Notes: generated from the letters alone by a model not told the origin. Counted from the stretch's first letter, positions 46,441-59,179 are shown. The stretch is DNA of 64,000 bases from Mixophyes australis (GCA_036250195.1 JAVHZZ010000003.1:86879418-86943417); one strand, 5' to 3'. Translations and numbers: made by a program.

Positions 46441-47382
46441 GGAATACGTTGTCATGCCATACCGTCACCTCCTATTGCTTTCTTTGTAGAACTATCAAAT
46501 TCCATTCACTTACATTTTACATGTCTCCACTTCTAAATTTTCACTCTGACCACTACCTATGACAGAGCAAAAAATAAAAAAATATATATTTTTTTCATAT
46601 TTTAAGAAGTGATGAAACAAGGATTTTCCGAGTCATTTATTTACTAAACTTTTATTTGAAAATTCTGTATGTGTGTATTTTTTTTAGTCTTCTATTATTA
46701 TTTGCAAAGGTCTTAGGGATCTCTATACTACTGGGACCACTGGGGTGATAAAGTTAACTCTCCAGAGGTCCCAAAATGAATTCTTATCCTGGTTCCCTTA
46801 GCCCAGACAGATTAGGATGAGTTCCAGTATTTTAAAGCTCAGACCTGGTAGCTACTGGAAGTGGGAGCACAGTTTTTGTGGCTCCATCCCATTGTAACAA
46901 CCCTACACTACACCAGTCCTGCACAAGGTAGTGTAGGTTTTTTTTTTTTACTAAACCAGAGTAACCCCATTTGCAATCTCCCTGTTATACTGGAAACCAC
47001 TCAGAACCATCAAGCACTGGGTTTGGTTAATGATTTGGGGAGGAGATATGCTGGCAATATTAATATTATACAGTGCAACATCTGTGGTATGATTAGACAT
47101 AACAGTCAATCACTTGCAGTTTCCACAATTCAGCCCCATATGTATTTTCTGAAAGTGAATGATGGTAACTCTGCTAAGAACACAGATGCTGCTGATTCAT
47201 TGAAAAAAGGGGATGTGAACATAGAATTTTTTTTCCCAAAACAAAACACAGCCCCATTGTGACATGGCCAAACCTTTATGGGACATAGCTACATATCTTT
47301 TTGTGTGCTTTACTGCAGCATGCACAATAAGTCTGGATTCTATTTCTTTAAGTGTTGGGTGGCATGCAAAATGCATACTTCC
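46441..47382. other. gene-free stretch
   Basis: A 133-residue open frame lies at 46861-47262, but its composition and lack of any known motif give no support for a gene. Confidence 0.45.
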
Positions 47383-49575
47383 TTTTTTTTTTTTTTTTTT
47401 AACAAAAAGATTTTATTGAGGTTTTTGTACAGCTTAAATGGCAAGCAATAATAATGTTCACATAAGAAAGAAATAATAAAAAACAAAAAACAAATAACAA
47501 AAAAACAAAACATTAAGAACAGGGAACAAATTCTACTATAGAAAGGTAACGGGAGAGGAGGAGGAAACATTTCAGACATACCCAAAGCATCTAGGATAAG
47601 CTGGAAGAGCAGGGCATGATCGGATGGTCAGCACAGAATAGGATACTGAGGTGAATACTTAAACCAGATTATTTCCATAACATCCATGGTCTGGATTTTT
47701 TTAATTATTTTAGAGAGAGACGATGGTGCTAGTTTTTTCCCGTATTAAGCTAAAGCTGCTCTTGTGGTAATAGGAATATGTCCAGAAACGTATCTATGAT
47801 GGGTTCTGAGATTGAGAGAGTAGAGGTGGAGGGGGGAGGGGTCATAGCTAGTTGAGGTGTGAGGCTCGGGGAGATAACATGACATATCAAATGAAACACT
47901 TCACCCAAAGAGGTCCAGAAGACATGGAAGAGGCAGCTTGTCTTGACAATCTCCACAACAGAACCTAGAGATTATAGACCAAATCTTATGAAGTTTATCT
48001 GGCATGAATTATAATCTATACATATTATTTATCAGAATCTCTGAATGATTTATGCATCTAGACATTTCTGAACATTTTATCCTAGTCACCATCCAAGATA
48101 GGGATTTGGACATCCAGTTCCCATTGAGATTGGGCCAGCAATTGCTTGAGGTATTTAAAAGAAACCGGTACCATGTGCTTCTACCTCCTGAATAAGAAGA
48201 AGAGGAAATAAGCAATCCCATCGGAGAAGGGCAGGCCTCAGGGGTGGTGGGCGAGATTCCAATGACTGGATTCAGTAGCGTATCTGTAGATATTTATAAA
48301 AGTTCTGGGTAGGCACTTGATAATGCACTTGAAGTTGAGAAAATAGTACCACCTGTTCTCATAAATGTCCTCACCTTAACAGTCCCTTAGTAAAGAGAGA
48401 TAGAATTGCAGATTTGGTATTAATACTGATAATGCTGAAAGGGAAAGAGGGAAGAGGGGAGAGAGAAGTCCTGAATAGAAACCAGCATCTTGTCCCAAGC
48501 AGCAAGGGAGTCTCTAAAATAGCTCATGGTGGTGCCTGACACCAGTCTACTAGCTTTATCTAGCCATAGCAGGACTTTTAATGGAAACTAGAAAACATTG
48601 CAAGCTTCAATAGTAACCCAGGGATTGCAGAGGTGAGGGGCTGCCCAGTCCTTAAGTTGGTCTAGTAAGGAAGGCTGCTTATAGGTTCCTAATTTAGGGG
48701 ACAGCAAGGCCACCTTTCAATTTAGGTTGAAACAATGGTCCCGAGCCAATCGAGGGTGCTTACCTATCCATACAAATTCAACAGCTATTGTATAAAACTC
48801 ACTATTCAGCTTTTGTGGGGACTATACCAGGAATAGACCGAAACAAATACAAGATCCTTGGGAGAAGCATCAACCATGAGACCTCAAATTCAACCCAAGG
48901 CTTAACAATAGAAGCAAAATGTTGCAAGAGCAGCAAGGGGTTAAGGGGAATAGAGATCACCAAATATTTTAGAAAGGAGGAGCACCAAATAGAATTTACA
49001 TTCTGATTTGAGAGAAAGAAGCAGTTCCTTGGGGAATCAGACATCCAGAGCTTCAGATTTAGTGTGGCTTAGCTTATAGTAGGAGGCTTCAGAGTATGAT
49101 CGTAGAACCTCAGGCCCAGAAACTTGTCACGTTTCATCGATTTAACAGCACCTTGGACCTCTTCATCTGTTCAGGCTGAACATAATTCCAGAGCCACAGT
49201 AGGGGAAAGGGAGGGAAGCTTAATGGAATCCAGAAAACTGTTTGAAGATTATACAGTTGTTCATAGTAAAAGGCAAACTGGCTAGCTATGTCTATGGGAT
49301 TAGAGATACGTACACCCCGAAGGATAGCCAAAGCTTTAATGCGGTTTATTGCATTTTTCCCTCACCAAGGGCATAGAATTTCTAATTGAGTCTGGTGATT
49401 GCATTATTAATCTGCAGCAGTGATTGTTTACAAAAGTCCCCCAGATGAGATCTGGGGTTCCTATAATTTGTGCACCTCAATTTGTGTTTGCCTAATTCTA
49501 GCCACTACCTAAACAGCTGCTTCTCTCCTGACAACCGTTAAGGCACACCAGTGAGGATTATTCCATATCGATGAG
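47383..49575 (-). mobile_element. 5'-truncated L1-type LINE with poly(A)
   Basis: A run of 18 T at 47383-47400, read in reverse, is a poly(A) tail preceded by an A-rich 3' UTR. On the minus strand, ORF2 pieces are readable, for example ISNPIDIASQFAFYYEQLYN (49330-49240) just ahead of the reverse transcriptase region. Words at 49500-49560 (GCACACCAGTGAGGA) parallel 14240-14260 of the other LINE. Stops are frequent and the element is dead. Confidence 0.72.
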
Positions 49576-51110
49576 GATTTCCATTTCAACTCCTTATACA
49601 CAGGAATGGAGTCTACACAGCAATTACTTCCCTGGAAAAGGCCTGTCCATTTTGAAAGATTGGAATATCCCAGTGAAAAAGAGTCGTCCTCTACTTCTGC
49701 CAGCCATAGGGAATGGTCAATACCCGAAACCTGACAGACTACTCAACCTTCAAGTTTAATTTGTTAAACTGATCTTGCTCGTGTATTGCTTTTTTTACTG
49801 CTTGATTCTGTTACTACTGTTTCTCATGTTATTAATAACACTGCTATGTGCATTTCTTACCATTTACTTACAGTTTACTGTTACTGTATACTCATACTGT
49901 TACTTTTGTTACATCTATATTTTGCTCATTAGTGCTGACATAGGAATATGTGTGCTTTATAATGCTTTCTTCCTCCACTGTAAGTTACATAATAGATGTC
50001 GGCTAAGGTTATGCTCTTTTTTAATTTTCGTATTTTGGTAACGCTTCTCGATTTTTATGGGGTCAGGTTAATTAGGCCCATGCCTACACACATATACCAC
50101 CTTCCTGACAATCTTTTGTTTCCTTCTGTGGCAAAAGCTCTAGTTATTATTATCATTGATTTGTAAAGTGCCACAGTGCTCTGCAGCGCTGTACAGTAGG
50201 GAAAACAGTACACACTTAAAACAGGGACATACAAGGTAGACAAAAAAAATTCAGACATGAAAACAAAGGGTATGAAGAACCCTGTTAATTAGAGAGTTTA
50301 CATTCTAAGTGAAAGAGGGCACAGCTGAAACAAGAGGAGTAAATGTGTCTCAGAGTGGGGATAGTTGTAAGGGTGCATTAGTATGAATAGTGTTATTTGA
50401 TTATAAGATCACATCTGACATATTCCAAACAATGATAAATACAAAAGGTGGATTAGGTACCTGGGCGCATAGTGATAAATACATATGACTTTGGTAAATG
50501 GATACAAAAATGAACGTTTCATTCAATAATATGACATGAACATGTTCTGACCAGAGCAGTATAAACATGATATAGAAAACATACAGCATGCGAATGTATT
50601 TGTAATCTGCTGCAACTAAGTATGACCAATGCTAGTTGCAAATGAATCAAATGGCAAAAAATGATATACGAGTCCAATGGTAAATGGAGTGGCTGATTGA
50701 AAGCATAAGTGTGGATATAAAAGTTATATTGACTCCATCTGACTTTCAACTGTGTCCAATCTCTAGGAAGATCATGTATTTGAAGAATCGCAAAAGTACA
50801 TAAGAAACTCACATTTCAGTAGTGCTGCAATTCTGTCAGCAAGGAGTGTCTTTATCATGAAAATCGGGAATTCCTTTTCTTGCCCTGGTCCCGGTAGATG
50901 TTTCCGACGGTCGGTCCCGTTGAGATGTGTAGTAGAAGCATGGCGCATGCGCGCTCCGATCACTCAGACGCCGAGTGCGACTCTTTCGTTGTTCAAAAGG
51001 TGCTTGTATTGCAGATGAATCGGCCAGTTTGCTAGCAATTTAGAGCCACTGTAGTGGTTATGAATGTGCAGGTAATAGTATAATAAGATTGATGACAGGA
51101 TGTAGAGTCA
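49576..51110. other. gene-free; L2-like tail at 50140-50330
   Basis: Positions 50140-50330 carry TTATTATTATCATTGATTTG, GCAGCGCTGTACAGTAGGG and GAACCCTG, a diverged L2/SINE end in minus orientation. Positions 50880-51000 are CpG-rich (GGCGCATGCGCGC), resembling the CpG patch of the PLE end at 29.9 kb. Confidence 0.5.
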
Positions 51111-51200
51111 AACCAACGCATTTTGCCCGTGGTATGCAACTATGGGCTTCCTCTAGAAATCCCTGAGGAAGGCCATAGTTGCATATCACGAGTGAAACGA
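51111..51200. repeat. inverted pair of PLE-end, hammerhead-like segments
   Basis: The plus strand has CTGAGGA (51163-51169) and GTGAAAC (51192-51198), the core boxes of a hammerhead, with a weak stem between. The minus strand from 51160 back to 51112 has GCCC/GGGC stem II flanking CATAGTTGCATAC, but decayed boxes. The two segments are reverse complements around 51150. Confidence 0.5.
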
Positions 51201-51382
51201 TAATAGGAGACAATTTGTTGTGTGCTACATTGGTGTGTGTGTCCCACCATCTTGATAATTTTCTCCACTATCTTATGTTAGAACTTGGCCATTGACTATT
51301 TAAGCTGTTTACCTCCCTCCGGTTGTGCTCTAGAATACAGTCTTAGAGAATGTGTTGTTACGCTCCTTTCTTAGATCTAGAC

Positions 51383-52284
51383 CAGGCATGTCAAACTCAA
51401 AACCCTAATTGGGCCAAATAATCAAAGTTTAAGATGTGTGGGCTGCAAGAAAACTAAATAAAATAACAATCCTCAGCACAAACGGTAATATACATTATAA
51501 TAAAAATCAACAAACATTCATATAAATGTACTTAAACACCAAGTTACCAAATCAATAATGATAATGTTTTGAACAAATAGAAAAATAATGCCTACAAAAG
51601 TCACACCAACATAAAAATTCTGATTAGTATAAGGCAGACAAGGAAAAAATAGGGATGCTTAAATCCTAGCAGATGTAAATTGCAACTTTTAAAATGTCTC
51701 CAGCACGAGTGACGTCACTTACAATGGCCAAAGTCAGATTGATGGTTTTAAGATCTGCCGACTGGATTACATTACACAGACGGCGGGTCCGCCCATTTCC
51801 ACTTTAAAAATGACAATCTAACTCTGGCCATTGTAACTGATGTCATTCATGTTGGAGACATTTTAGAAAGTTGCAATTTACATCTGCCTGAAATTAAGAG
51901 TGTGGGGAACGTATGTCTGTTATACGGTCAGTCAATATTTCCTCCTTGTCGGCCTTATACTAATCGGAATTTTTACATTGGTGTAACTTTTGTCGGCATT
52001 ATTGGTCCTGGAAAAATGTACCTCACCAAAGAAAGCGTACTTTTCTGACTGCGTGCGACAACATTCAGCGTGGGTGGAGGGAGACAAGCAGAATCGAAGC
52101 GTGCACGTGTCACATGACACTCATGGGAAAAGTTGATTGAACTCCCATACAAACTGTTGTGTTGTATTCAATGAAATTTTAAGTTATATAATAGAATATA
52201 ATAATACGCATTCCACTCGTTTTCCAATAGTAATCAGTGACTTCAAAAAAAATATGAGTTTGGGCCGCGAGTTTGACACATCTG
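51383..52284. mobile_element. hAT element, duplication ATCTAGAC
   Basis: The ends CAGGCATGTCAAACTC and GAGTTTGACACATCTG are inverted repeats. ATCTAGAC is exact at 51375-51382 and 52285-52292. GGGCC words lie just inside both ends. No transposase frame is present. It carries a 217-bp palindrome at 51670-51886. Confidence 0.94.
51670..51886. repeat. palindrome inside a hAT
   Basis: The arms CAGATGTAAATTGCAACTTT and complement continue through AATGTCTCCA and CAATGGCCA with mismatches. The outer zone also pairs: GATTAGTATAAGGC at about 51622 with GCCTTATACTAATC at about 51952. Confidence 0.88.
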
Positions 52285-52292
52285 ATCTAGAC

Positions 52293-52780
52293 TAACAGCG
52301 AGGCAGGAAAAGTCTCTGCTCAGATGCTTATCTCCACTTTGGCCCATCTTTGATCAGCAGCTTAATGGTTCTTTAATGACTTATGCAAAGTTCCTTGTCT
52401 CTGGGAATTAATTTTCTAGTTGTCTCCTCTGGTACTATATGTAGCTCATTCTGCCCTGCTTGCTATATGCCTCCATTACATTTACGGTTTGCAGCTGCCG
52501 GTGGGCTGAATTTGAGTGAGTGAAGACATTCCTTGCTAAGTACAGCATAAGCACAGTGATACATTTACTTTTGTACAGTAGTACAAAAACATGAAACAGA
52601 GGAATGGAGAGGTTATATTTTAGATGCATCCTTGGCCGCACAGATAGGTGTATTGCTATTAAGACTCTACAAAATAATTTCACCCAAGATAGCACAGATT
52701 AAGACTGATTTTACACTTTTAAATGGATACATTTATGCTTTTCAGTTGCGCTTCAGTGGAGAAGCACATTTCTAGATTTA
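52293..52780. other. gene-free stretch
   Basis: Nothing recognised. Confidence 0.5.
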
Positions 52781-53638
52781 TGTCACGATCTGCCTCCAGC
52801 TACTCTGCAGCATCTCCCTTGAGGGTGCTGTTTGCCTTCTGCAGCTCCTGTCTGCCAGGAACTATGTTGGATTTTGCCATTATATGTATCCAGTCTGCAG
52901 TACAACTGTTCCACCAAAGGGCCACTGTGGTACTTGGACTGCTCTCTTACCTGCTAGAGTTTTGTCTGTGTGTCATCCCTGATTGATTTCCTGGTATTGA
53001 CATCTGCCTGTCCCTCCATATTGGCATCTCTTCCTGTGACCTCTGACGTGGCATTGTTGTGAATTCGCACTCTCTTTCTCCCTGGTATCGTGGTGGACCA
53101 TCAGGCTTTAATCCCTGGCTTGTTTGACTCCTCTGTATTTCTGTGTCTGCAGTATGTTTCTCCCATAGCAAGCCATCATCTACAGTCTGTAGCAGCTATC
53201 CAGCTATCTGACTCCTGTGTCTGCAGTTGTTACACCTCCATGCCTGATTCAGTCTCCTGGCTGTCTGCCTACCTGGACTTATGAGTACTCCGCCTTGCAG
53301 ACCACTACACTTTCTCTGCCTGCTGATCATCTGGTACATTGTGCCTCCTGAGTAACCTGGACTCCTGACACCCGAGACTCCTCCCAGTATCCTGGTTTAT
53401 CCTGCCTCTCCAGCCTCTGAACCAGACCTTGTCATCTGGCTTCTCAGTACTGACATTTTGAACTATATGATTATTGACCATTCTGTGCATTGGAGATATC
53501 CATGCTATAACTGCCATACCATGCTGCACTTGATGTCTTAACATTTATTGCATCCTAAACCTGTGTACCTGTGTTATTTATAAACCACTTTGTTCCACTT
53601 ACGCTGGCTCAGTGGTCTTCATATTTGGAATCCTGACA
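52781..53638 (+). mobile_element. solo LTR-like unit
   Basis: It starts TGTCACGATCTGCC and ends GGAATCCTGACA, with a pyrimidine-rich, CTG-rich interior typical of Ty3/gypsy LTRs as I know them from frogs. ATTTA precedes it at 52776-52780; ATTTA also occurs at 53643-53647, four bases after the TG...CA unit ends. The duplication is therefore out of phase and the right boundary is uncertain. Confidence 0.6.
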
Positions 53639-53647
53639 GTGTATTTA

Positions 53648-54099
53648 GCCCAATGAAAACACAGCTTTAAACAGCTTTAAACACACAAATGTACCGCAAG
53701 GTGGAGCAAGGTGGGTCGCTGGTTTGAGAGGAGACAGCAGCATCTCCGGAAAGTGTGCATCGGACACCGAGCTGAGATCCCAGCCAGGCAGATACCCTGA
53801 GAAAGTGAGACAGGCTGCTAATCTGTCAGGATAGGTTTTTATTGGGGAAGGATTTGGGTCGTAGATGAAAGAGAAGGGCAGGCAATTCTTTAAAACCTTA
53901 TTGAAGTTACTAGAGAATAAAATGGTGAATTCTTAAACTACCTAAGAGCAATAAATACCATATGACCATTACTCTATAAACAACCAAAAATAAGTTGATT
54001 AGTCGGATGAGCACAATAGTGCAAACAATGGTATTTGGTATTTTTCTAATATTAAGAATGCAGTACTATTAATTGCTCTTAACAGTCCTATACAGTATT
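53648..54099. other. gene-free stretch
   Basis: Nothing recognised. Confidence 0.5.
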
Positions 54100-54395
54100 G
54101 GCCTGATTCATTGAGGAAAGTAAATTAAAAAAAATGAGTAACTTTGCACCTTGGCAAAACCATTTTGCATTAAATATTGGAGGCAAATTTAAAATGTGAT
54201 GAAAGATGTATGGTTGGAAAAAGGCATGTTCTAGATTAACTTAAATTTCAGTGTACAAATAAAGCTATCAAGTATTTATGTGCTACACAAAAAAACAGAC
54301 AGTATCTTATGTGCAAAGTATTAAACTAATTTGAACCCCTTGCATTGCAACATGGTTTTGTTCAGGAGAAAATGTACTTTTAATGAATCAGCCCC
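54100..54395. mobile_element. MITE-like repeat with inverted ends
   Basis: GGCCTGATTCATTGAGGAAA at the left and TTTTAATGAATCAGCCCC at the right are inverted repeats. ATT flanks both sides (54097-54099 and 54396-54398). The class is unknown. Confidence 0.7.
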
Positions 54396-54398
54396 ATT

Positions 54399-55263
54399 AT
54401 GTATTCAGAACCATCGGTTCTATAGTAGTTCACAATTAAGTCCTGAGTAGCACACTTTTCATCTGTTACTAAATAAAGTGGAGTTTGAAGTATTGGACCC
54501 TCACTTGTGAGACTAGTGTGTTCCAGTTTTTTTCATATGGTTATTCTCTTCTTCACTACAATGTGCACTCTGACAGTCTTTTGACCTGGCCATGGCTCAT
54601 ACGTACAATCCTTGGTAAGTGTAATGTACAAGTCTTTGAGTGCTGCTACTTTCTTTCTGGGAGGCATATATGACCCATATTCTTAAGGTACTAGATCTCA
54701 GATGATGCTTTGCTCCTTGTAGCTCTCTGTAGTTTTTCACTTAACCTCTATCATAGACTGCTGTCAGCTCTCTTCTCTTTTTTCCATCTAAATTCTGTCA
54801 GCGCCCTTTATTTCTCTACAGCTGATTCCTGTCAGCTCTGTCTCCATCTTCAACAGTAACTCTGCTCTGCTGATCATTAGATGTTACCGTGGCAACTCAC
54901 AGCAATGTTTCATTCTATACAACTTTATTGCAGACAGTTTTCTAAATTGAAAATTTGACATGTCTAGTATATTAACATCAAATACTATGATATCATTTAG
55001 CATTCCTATATAATTTCTTACCATATTTTTTATTTAAAAATATATTTAGAAACTAAAACTTATTTGTGGGGCAGTCCACACCACTACATAGGCCAAACAC
55101 TGCCAACCCCACCACAATGGCCCACAGTAGTGCTCTGGTCTCCAAGAAAAGGGACTGGGAAAGAGCATCACAACTTCACCACTTCAGCCTGTCCCTTAGA
55201 TCCCGTAGTGCTTTCATCTCTAATTTACAATTTATAGCTTATACATAAAAGGTGGTAATGTAG
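54399..55263. other. gene-free stretch
   Basis: Nothing recognised. Confidence 0.5.
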
Positions 55264-55400
55264 CACTAGGACAGGGGTAGGCAACCTGCGGCTCTCCAGG
55301 TGTTGTGGAACTACAAATCCCAGCATGCCTTGCCACCTATCTGCTGGTTATCTACTGGCAAAGCATGCTGGGACTTGTAGTTTCAAACACCTGGAGAGGG

Positions 55401-55803
55401 CAGGGCCGGATTAAGGGAATGGAAGCCCCTGGGCTAAGGGGGCCTCCATTCCCCCATGAGAGCCCTCCCCCGTGATCCGAGCTGCCCGCACCTCCCCCCC
55501 TCCCCATGATCCGAGCTGCCAGCACCCCCCCCCCCCCCCCCCCGGCACTTACCTACTTCTCCGGCGCGCTGTACGCTCTTTACTGAGGAGATCTTGTGAG
55601 AGTGAGACTCACGAGATCTCCTCAGTAAGGAGAATACAGCGCACCGGAGAAGGACCGCAGTGAAAGTGCTCAGCAGCACTGATCGCGTCGGGGGCCCCCG
55701 CCCCCGACCGATCAATACTGCTGCTGAGCACTTTCAAGGGCCCCCTGGATGCCATAGGCCCCTGGGCTGTAGCCCAGTTAGCCCTATGTTTAATCCGGCC
55801 CTG
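55401..55803. mobile_element. nested hAT, duplication GGAGAGGG
   Basis: The ends CAGGGCCGGATTAAG and TTTAATCCGGCCCTG are flanked by exact GGAGAGGG at 55393-55400 and 55804-55811. It contains a C-run and a long hairpin at 55557-55653. Confidence 0.95.
55557..55653. repeat. long hairpin within the nested hAT
   Basis: CTTCTCCGG...CTGTA and TACAGCGCACCGGAGAAG, plus TTACTGAGGAGATCT and AGATCTCCTCAGTAA, form a stem of about 42 bp with few mismatches around a small loop. Confidence 0.92.
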
Positions 55804-55837
55804 GGAGAGGGGCAGGTTGCCTACCCCTGCACTAGGA

Positions 55838-56179
55838 CAATACTTAAAACATTTCCTGCAACACGTGTAGAGACAGGGATTGAGTGGGCCAGTCACAATT
55901 ATCATTTGTTCAAAGGATGTGTGCCAGTGGCATAAGTCCTCCATGATTTGCTATTACCTAGGATGTCAGTAATTCTCATAAAGCAGCCATAGATGTTGCT
56001 GTCTTTTTGTTGCTCAGAAAGCAGCACAAACGTATTGAAAGTGCTATTACGTCTGGTGGGCTCCTTTTTTGTGTAATGACAATTTATTCCTAACTTGAAA
56101 TGTATGCAACATGTTTTGGCTTTGTTTAGTTGATTAAAATGAGAACATATTTACTGCCCTAGCAACATCAGCAACACGG
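55838..56179. other. gene-free stretch
   Basis: Nothing recognised. Confidence 0.5.
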
Positions 56180-56187
56180 GTGTTGAG

Positions 56188-57117
56188 CAGTGATGGGATT
56201 CAGCCGGTTCTCACCGGTTCGCAAGAACAGATACCTAATTTTAGGCTCAGTTCGTCAAACCAGTGACTACAGACTGAGTCCACCCTCTTCATTGGTGGGG
56301 GCAGCAGAGTCCTTTCAAAAAAAAGAAAAAAATACTTACCTGTTTGTGGGGTTAGCACTCCTCCTCCCTGCCCCATCCGCACAGTGTCGGGCGTGCCGTC
56401 ATCACGCTCGATGTTCAGTGAGGAGAGGCGCAGAGAGGAGTCGGCAAGCAAGAAGCAAGAGGAGAAGAAAGATAGAAAAGGTAAATGAAGGAACGGAAGC
56501 AAGGGGGAGCAAAGGCAGCATGGCACAGTGTGAAGGGGGGCAAAAGCAGCATGCACAGTGTGATGAAGAGGGGCATTATTGTGGCATAATATGAAATAGG
56601 GCCATTACTGTGTGGCATAGCATGACTCATTACTATTATTATCTTGATATTAGCAGCATAAAATAAGAAATATTTTATACACACACACACACCTGAGATT
56701 GACTAGATAACTGCCTCTTGATTATGATATAAATAATTTATCATTATGCAGCTTTATAATATTTGTTGTTTATTACTTTGCTATTGTCTGTGCAATGTCT
56801 TAATAATTTGTACTCTTTTATTGCCTGTATTTAAATTTAACTCCTATTGTGATTCAATGTATGTGTTGCCATGTAACTTCCATTGTTGGTACTTTATATT
56901 TTTTTTTAGCTTTTTGTCAGGTATTATTTAATATTTTTGCATTAATATTTAAAACATCTTTCTTATAACAATCTAGTTTTGTGTACCTCTTTTATTGTTC
57001 TTATTTGAGTATTAAATGCTTGAAATATTAACCGACCTTTCGGTATATCTTTTTGTATACTTAGAATGGTCATTAGGGCACAGAACCAGTTGTTAATTTA
57101 TTTAAATCCCACCACTG
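56188..57117. mobile_element. hAT element, duplication GTGTTGAG
   Basis: The ends CAGTGATGGGATTCAGCCGG and AAATCCCACCACTG are inverted. GTGTTGAG is exact at 56180-56187 and 57118-57125. The left third is GC-rich and the right two-thirds AT-rich; no transposase frame remains. Confidence 0.94.
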
Positions 57118-57309
57118 GTGTTGAGATATTGGGAGAGTATGTTAGCCTTAAGGAAAATGACGGAGGAGTAAATTTACCCGATCCACTATCATCATGACCA
57201 CCATCCCCTACTTTGTAATTAATTAAGAAATGTTTTACAGTTTTTTTTTTTTTTTTATTTGGCACTAAAGAATACTTTAGAATTCACAATGTTTATTTGT
57301 GAACGCTAA

Positions 57310-57501
57310 TGGGGGTATTCAATTGTTAGCGAGATCCCCGGAAAACGAGCGCTCGAAAAATATTAGCGTTAATACGGTAATTACTCGCTGAATTTCATCT
57401 CGCAGCTCCCTGACAATATTTACGCGCATATTACCGTACTAACGGTAATATTTTTCGAGCGCTCGTTTTTCCGGGGATCTCGCTAACAATTGAATACCCC
57501 C
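57310..57501. mobile_element. palindromic MITE, TAA duplication
   Basis: GGGGGTATTCAATTGTTAGC and complement form arms that include GAGCGCTCGAAAAATATTA and CGGTAATA. TAA flanks at 57307-57309 and 57502-57504, with one extra T at the left edge. Confidence 0.87.
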
Positions 57502-57504
57502 TAA

Positions 57505-57994
57505 GAATTCACAAAACCAACTTTGTTCTATGATGTCACAAATTAAATGTGAAATGTTCTGAATACTTTTTATAGTTGCTGTATATAAAACAGTTATCAT
57601 TTACTCTTATTATAAACAGGTATATAAATTGGCCTTACTAATACATTTTCAAAAGAGCATTACTGATAGATTCACAAAACATATTGCAGCAATTATAGTG
57701 CGCAAAAAAATTAAACCAGCAATCCCTGAAAGGTTCATGTTTTTTCTAACAAAGCAAGTTGTGTACTTTTAAAGCATTAACTTTTTCTTAAATGTGCTCC
57801 TACAAATACAGTAGCTATATCCTTTCAAAATCTCTCTAGAAGGTGCAAATTATGCCTACGAACCACACACAGGCTCTCAGCACATCATATGAAGGCAGAG
57901 AGGGGAGGGGGGAAGGAAGGGGATGATTTTACAGTACACAAAGTGGATAGAGATCAGAAAGATGTTCCAAATCCTCTCTCCTGAATACACCATA
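57505..57994. other. gene-free stretch
   Basis: Nothing recognised. Confidence 0.5.
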
Positions 57995-58494
57995 GGGTAT
58001 ATTTATTAAACTGCGGGTTTAAAAAAGTGGATATATTGCCTATAACCAGAGCTGGATTAAGGCTTTGGGGGGCCCGGGGCACTTAAGACAGGGGGGCCCC
58101 TAAGATCTAAAACTAAGGGCATAGTGACACATCCTGCATTACATCACCTACAGCCCACAGTATGACACTTACAGCTCTCCAAGATGGCTCGCTTAGATTG
58201 TCTGCATAAGAAAAATCATTGCTTCCACAAACTAAAATACTGTACATTAAAACAATCATCAAGATACCACATTAAAATGGGTATTGACACCACACATTAA
58301 ACTGATACCACACCATAAAACTATCATTGATAACGTACACTAAAACTAACAATGACACCGCACGCTAAAACTAGCAATGATACCGCACATTAAAAATACC
58401 ATTGATAATGCACATTAAAACTAGCAATGATACCGCACATTAAAACTAACATAAAAAAATAGACATTGATAACATAACGGCAATTTGATTATAT

Positions 58495-58499
58495 ATGTC

Positions 58500-58548
<49 letters not shown>
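58495..58548. repeat. (AT)n microsatellite
   Basis: AT-rich dinucleotide run with a few interruptions. Confidence 0.95.
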
Positions 58549-58550
<2 letters not shown>

Positions 58551-59179
58551 TACAATTTTATTCAATTTTTATTCAAAATTGCTAATGAATGTGTTGATGC
58601 AATTGGGGGTGTGGCTATGCATCATTGGGCGTGGCCAGGCCACCCTCCTACAGACAAAACAAACCTGTATTGTTGTGTACACCATTGAACGGTCACCAAA
58701 AATTAGGATTGTCCCACTAGAATAATAATATTTCACAGACTTTGCTGCTCTCTCCTACCCATTCTTCTCACTTTCACCACCTGTGCTGCAGGTTTCTTTA
58801 GTTGCGGCTTGTCTGGATCCTGGAATGTTGGGGGCCCTATTTGGAAAAAAATATGGGTACATTTAGAAAATTACAGCCAGCCCCGGCGTTAAATCAATAC
58901 TACCCACGATTAATAATTAGGCCTTCCTCCAGCCCCAACATTAAAATAATAGTATTCACATTTAAAAAATAAACCTATTTCCCTCCCTACAAACAGCCCC
59001 AGCAATAAATTAATAGTATTTACATTTCAGAAATATACCTATTTCCTGAACCCGTCACTGCCATTAAATAATGCATAGGCATAATTAATAAAGAGACCTC
59101 ATTCTCCCCAAACTCACCACCACATTCAGTAGCGCCCAAACCACCCAATCTTAAATTAATAGTCCCCACTATTGCGCCT

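Larger units (their letters stand above)
55272..55829. mobile_element. hAT MITE, duplication CACTAGGA, hosting a second hAT
   Basis: The ends CAGGGGTAGGCAACCTG and CAGGTTGCCTACCCCTG are near-perfect inverted repeats. CACTAGGA is exact at 55264-55271 and 55830-55837. The inner arms AACTACAAATCCCAGCATGC and complement resemble the MITE at 45.8 kb, so the two families are related. Confidence 0.96.

Noticed and set aside
46861..47262. 133-residue open frame
   Set aside because: No recognisable domain, unremarkable composition, and no splice or promoter context. Chance length is plausible in 64 kb.
55434..55715. Gly/Arg-rich frames in the GC-rich hAT
   Set aside because: They are shadows of C-runs and a hairpin within the nested element.
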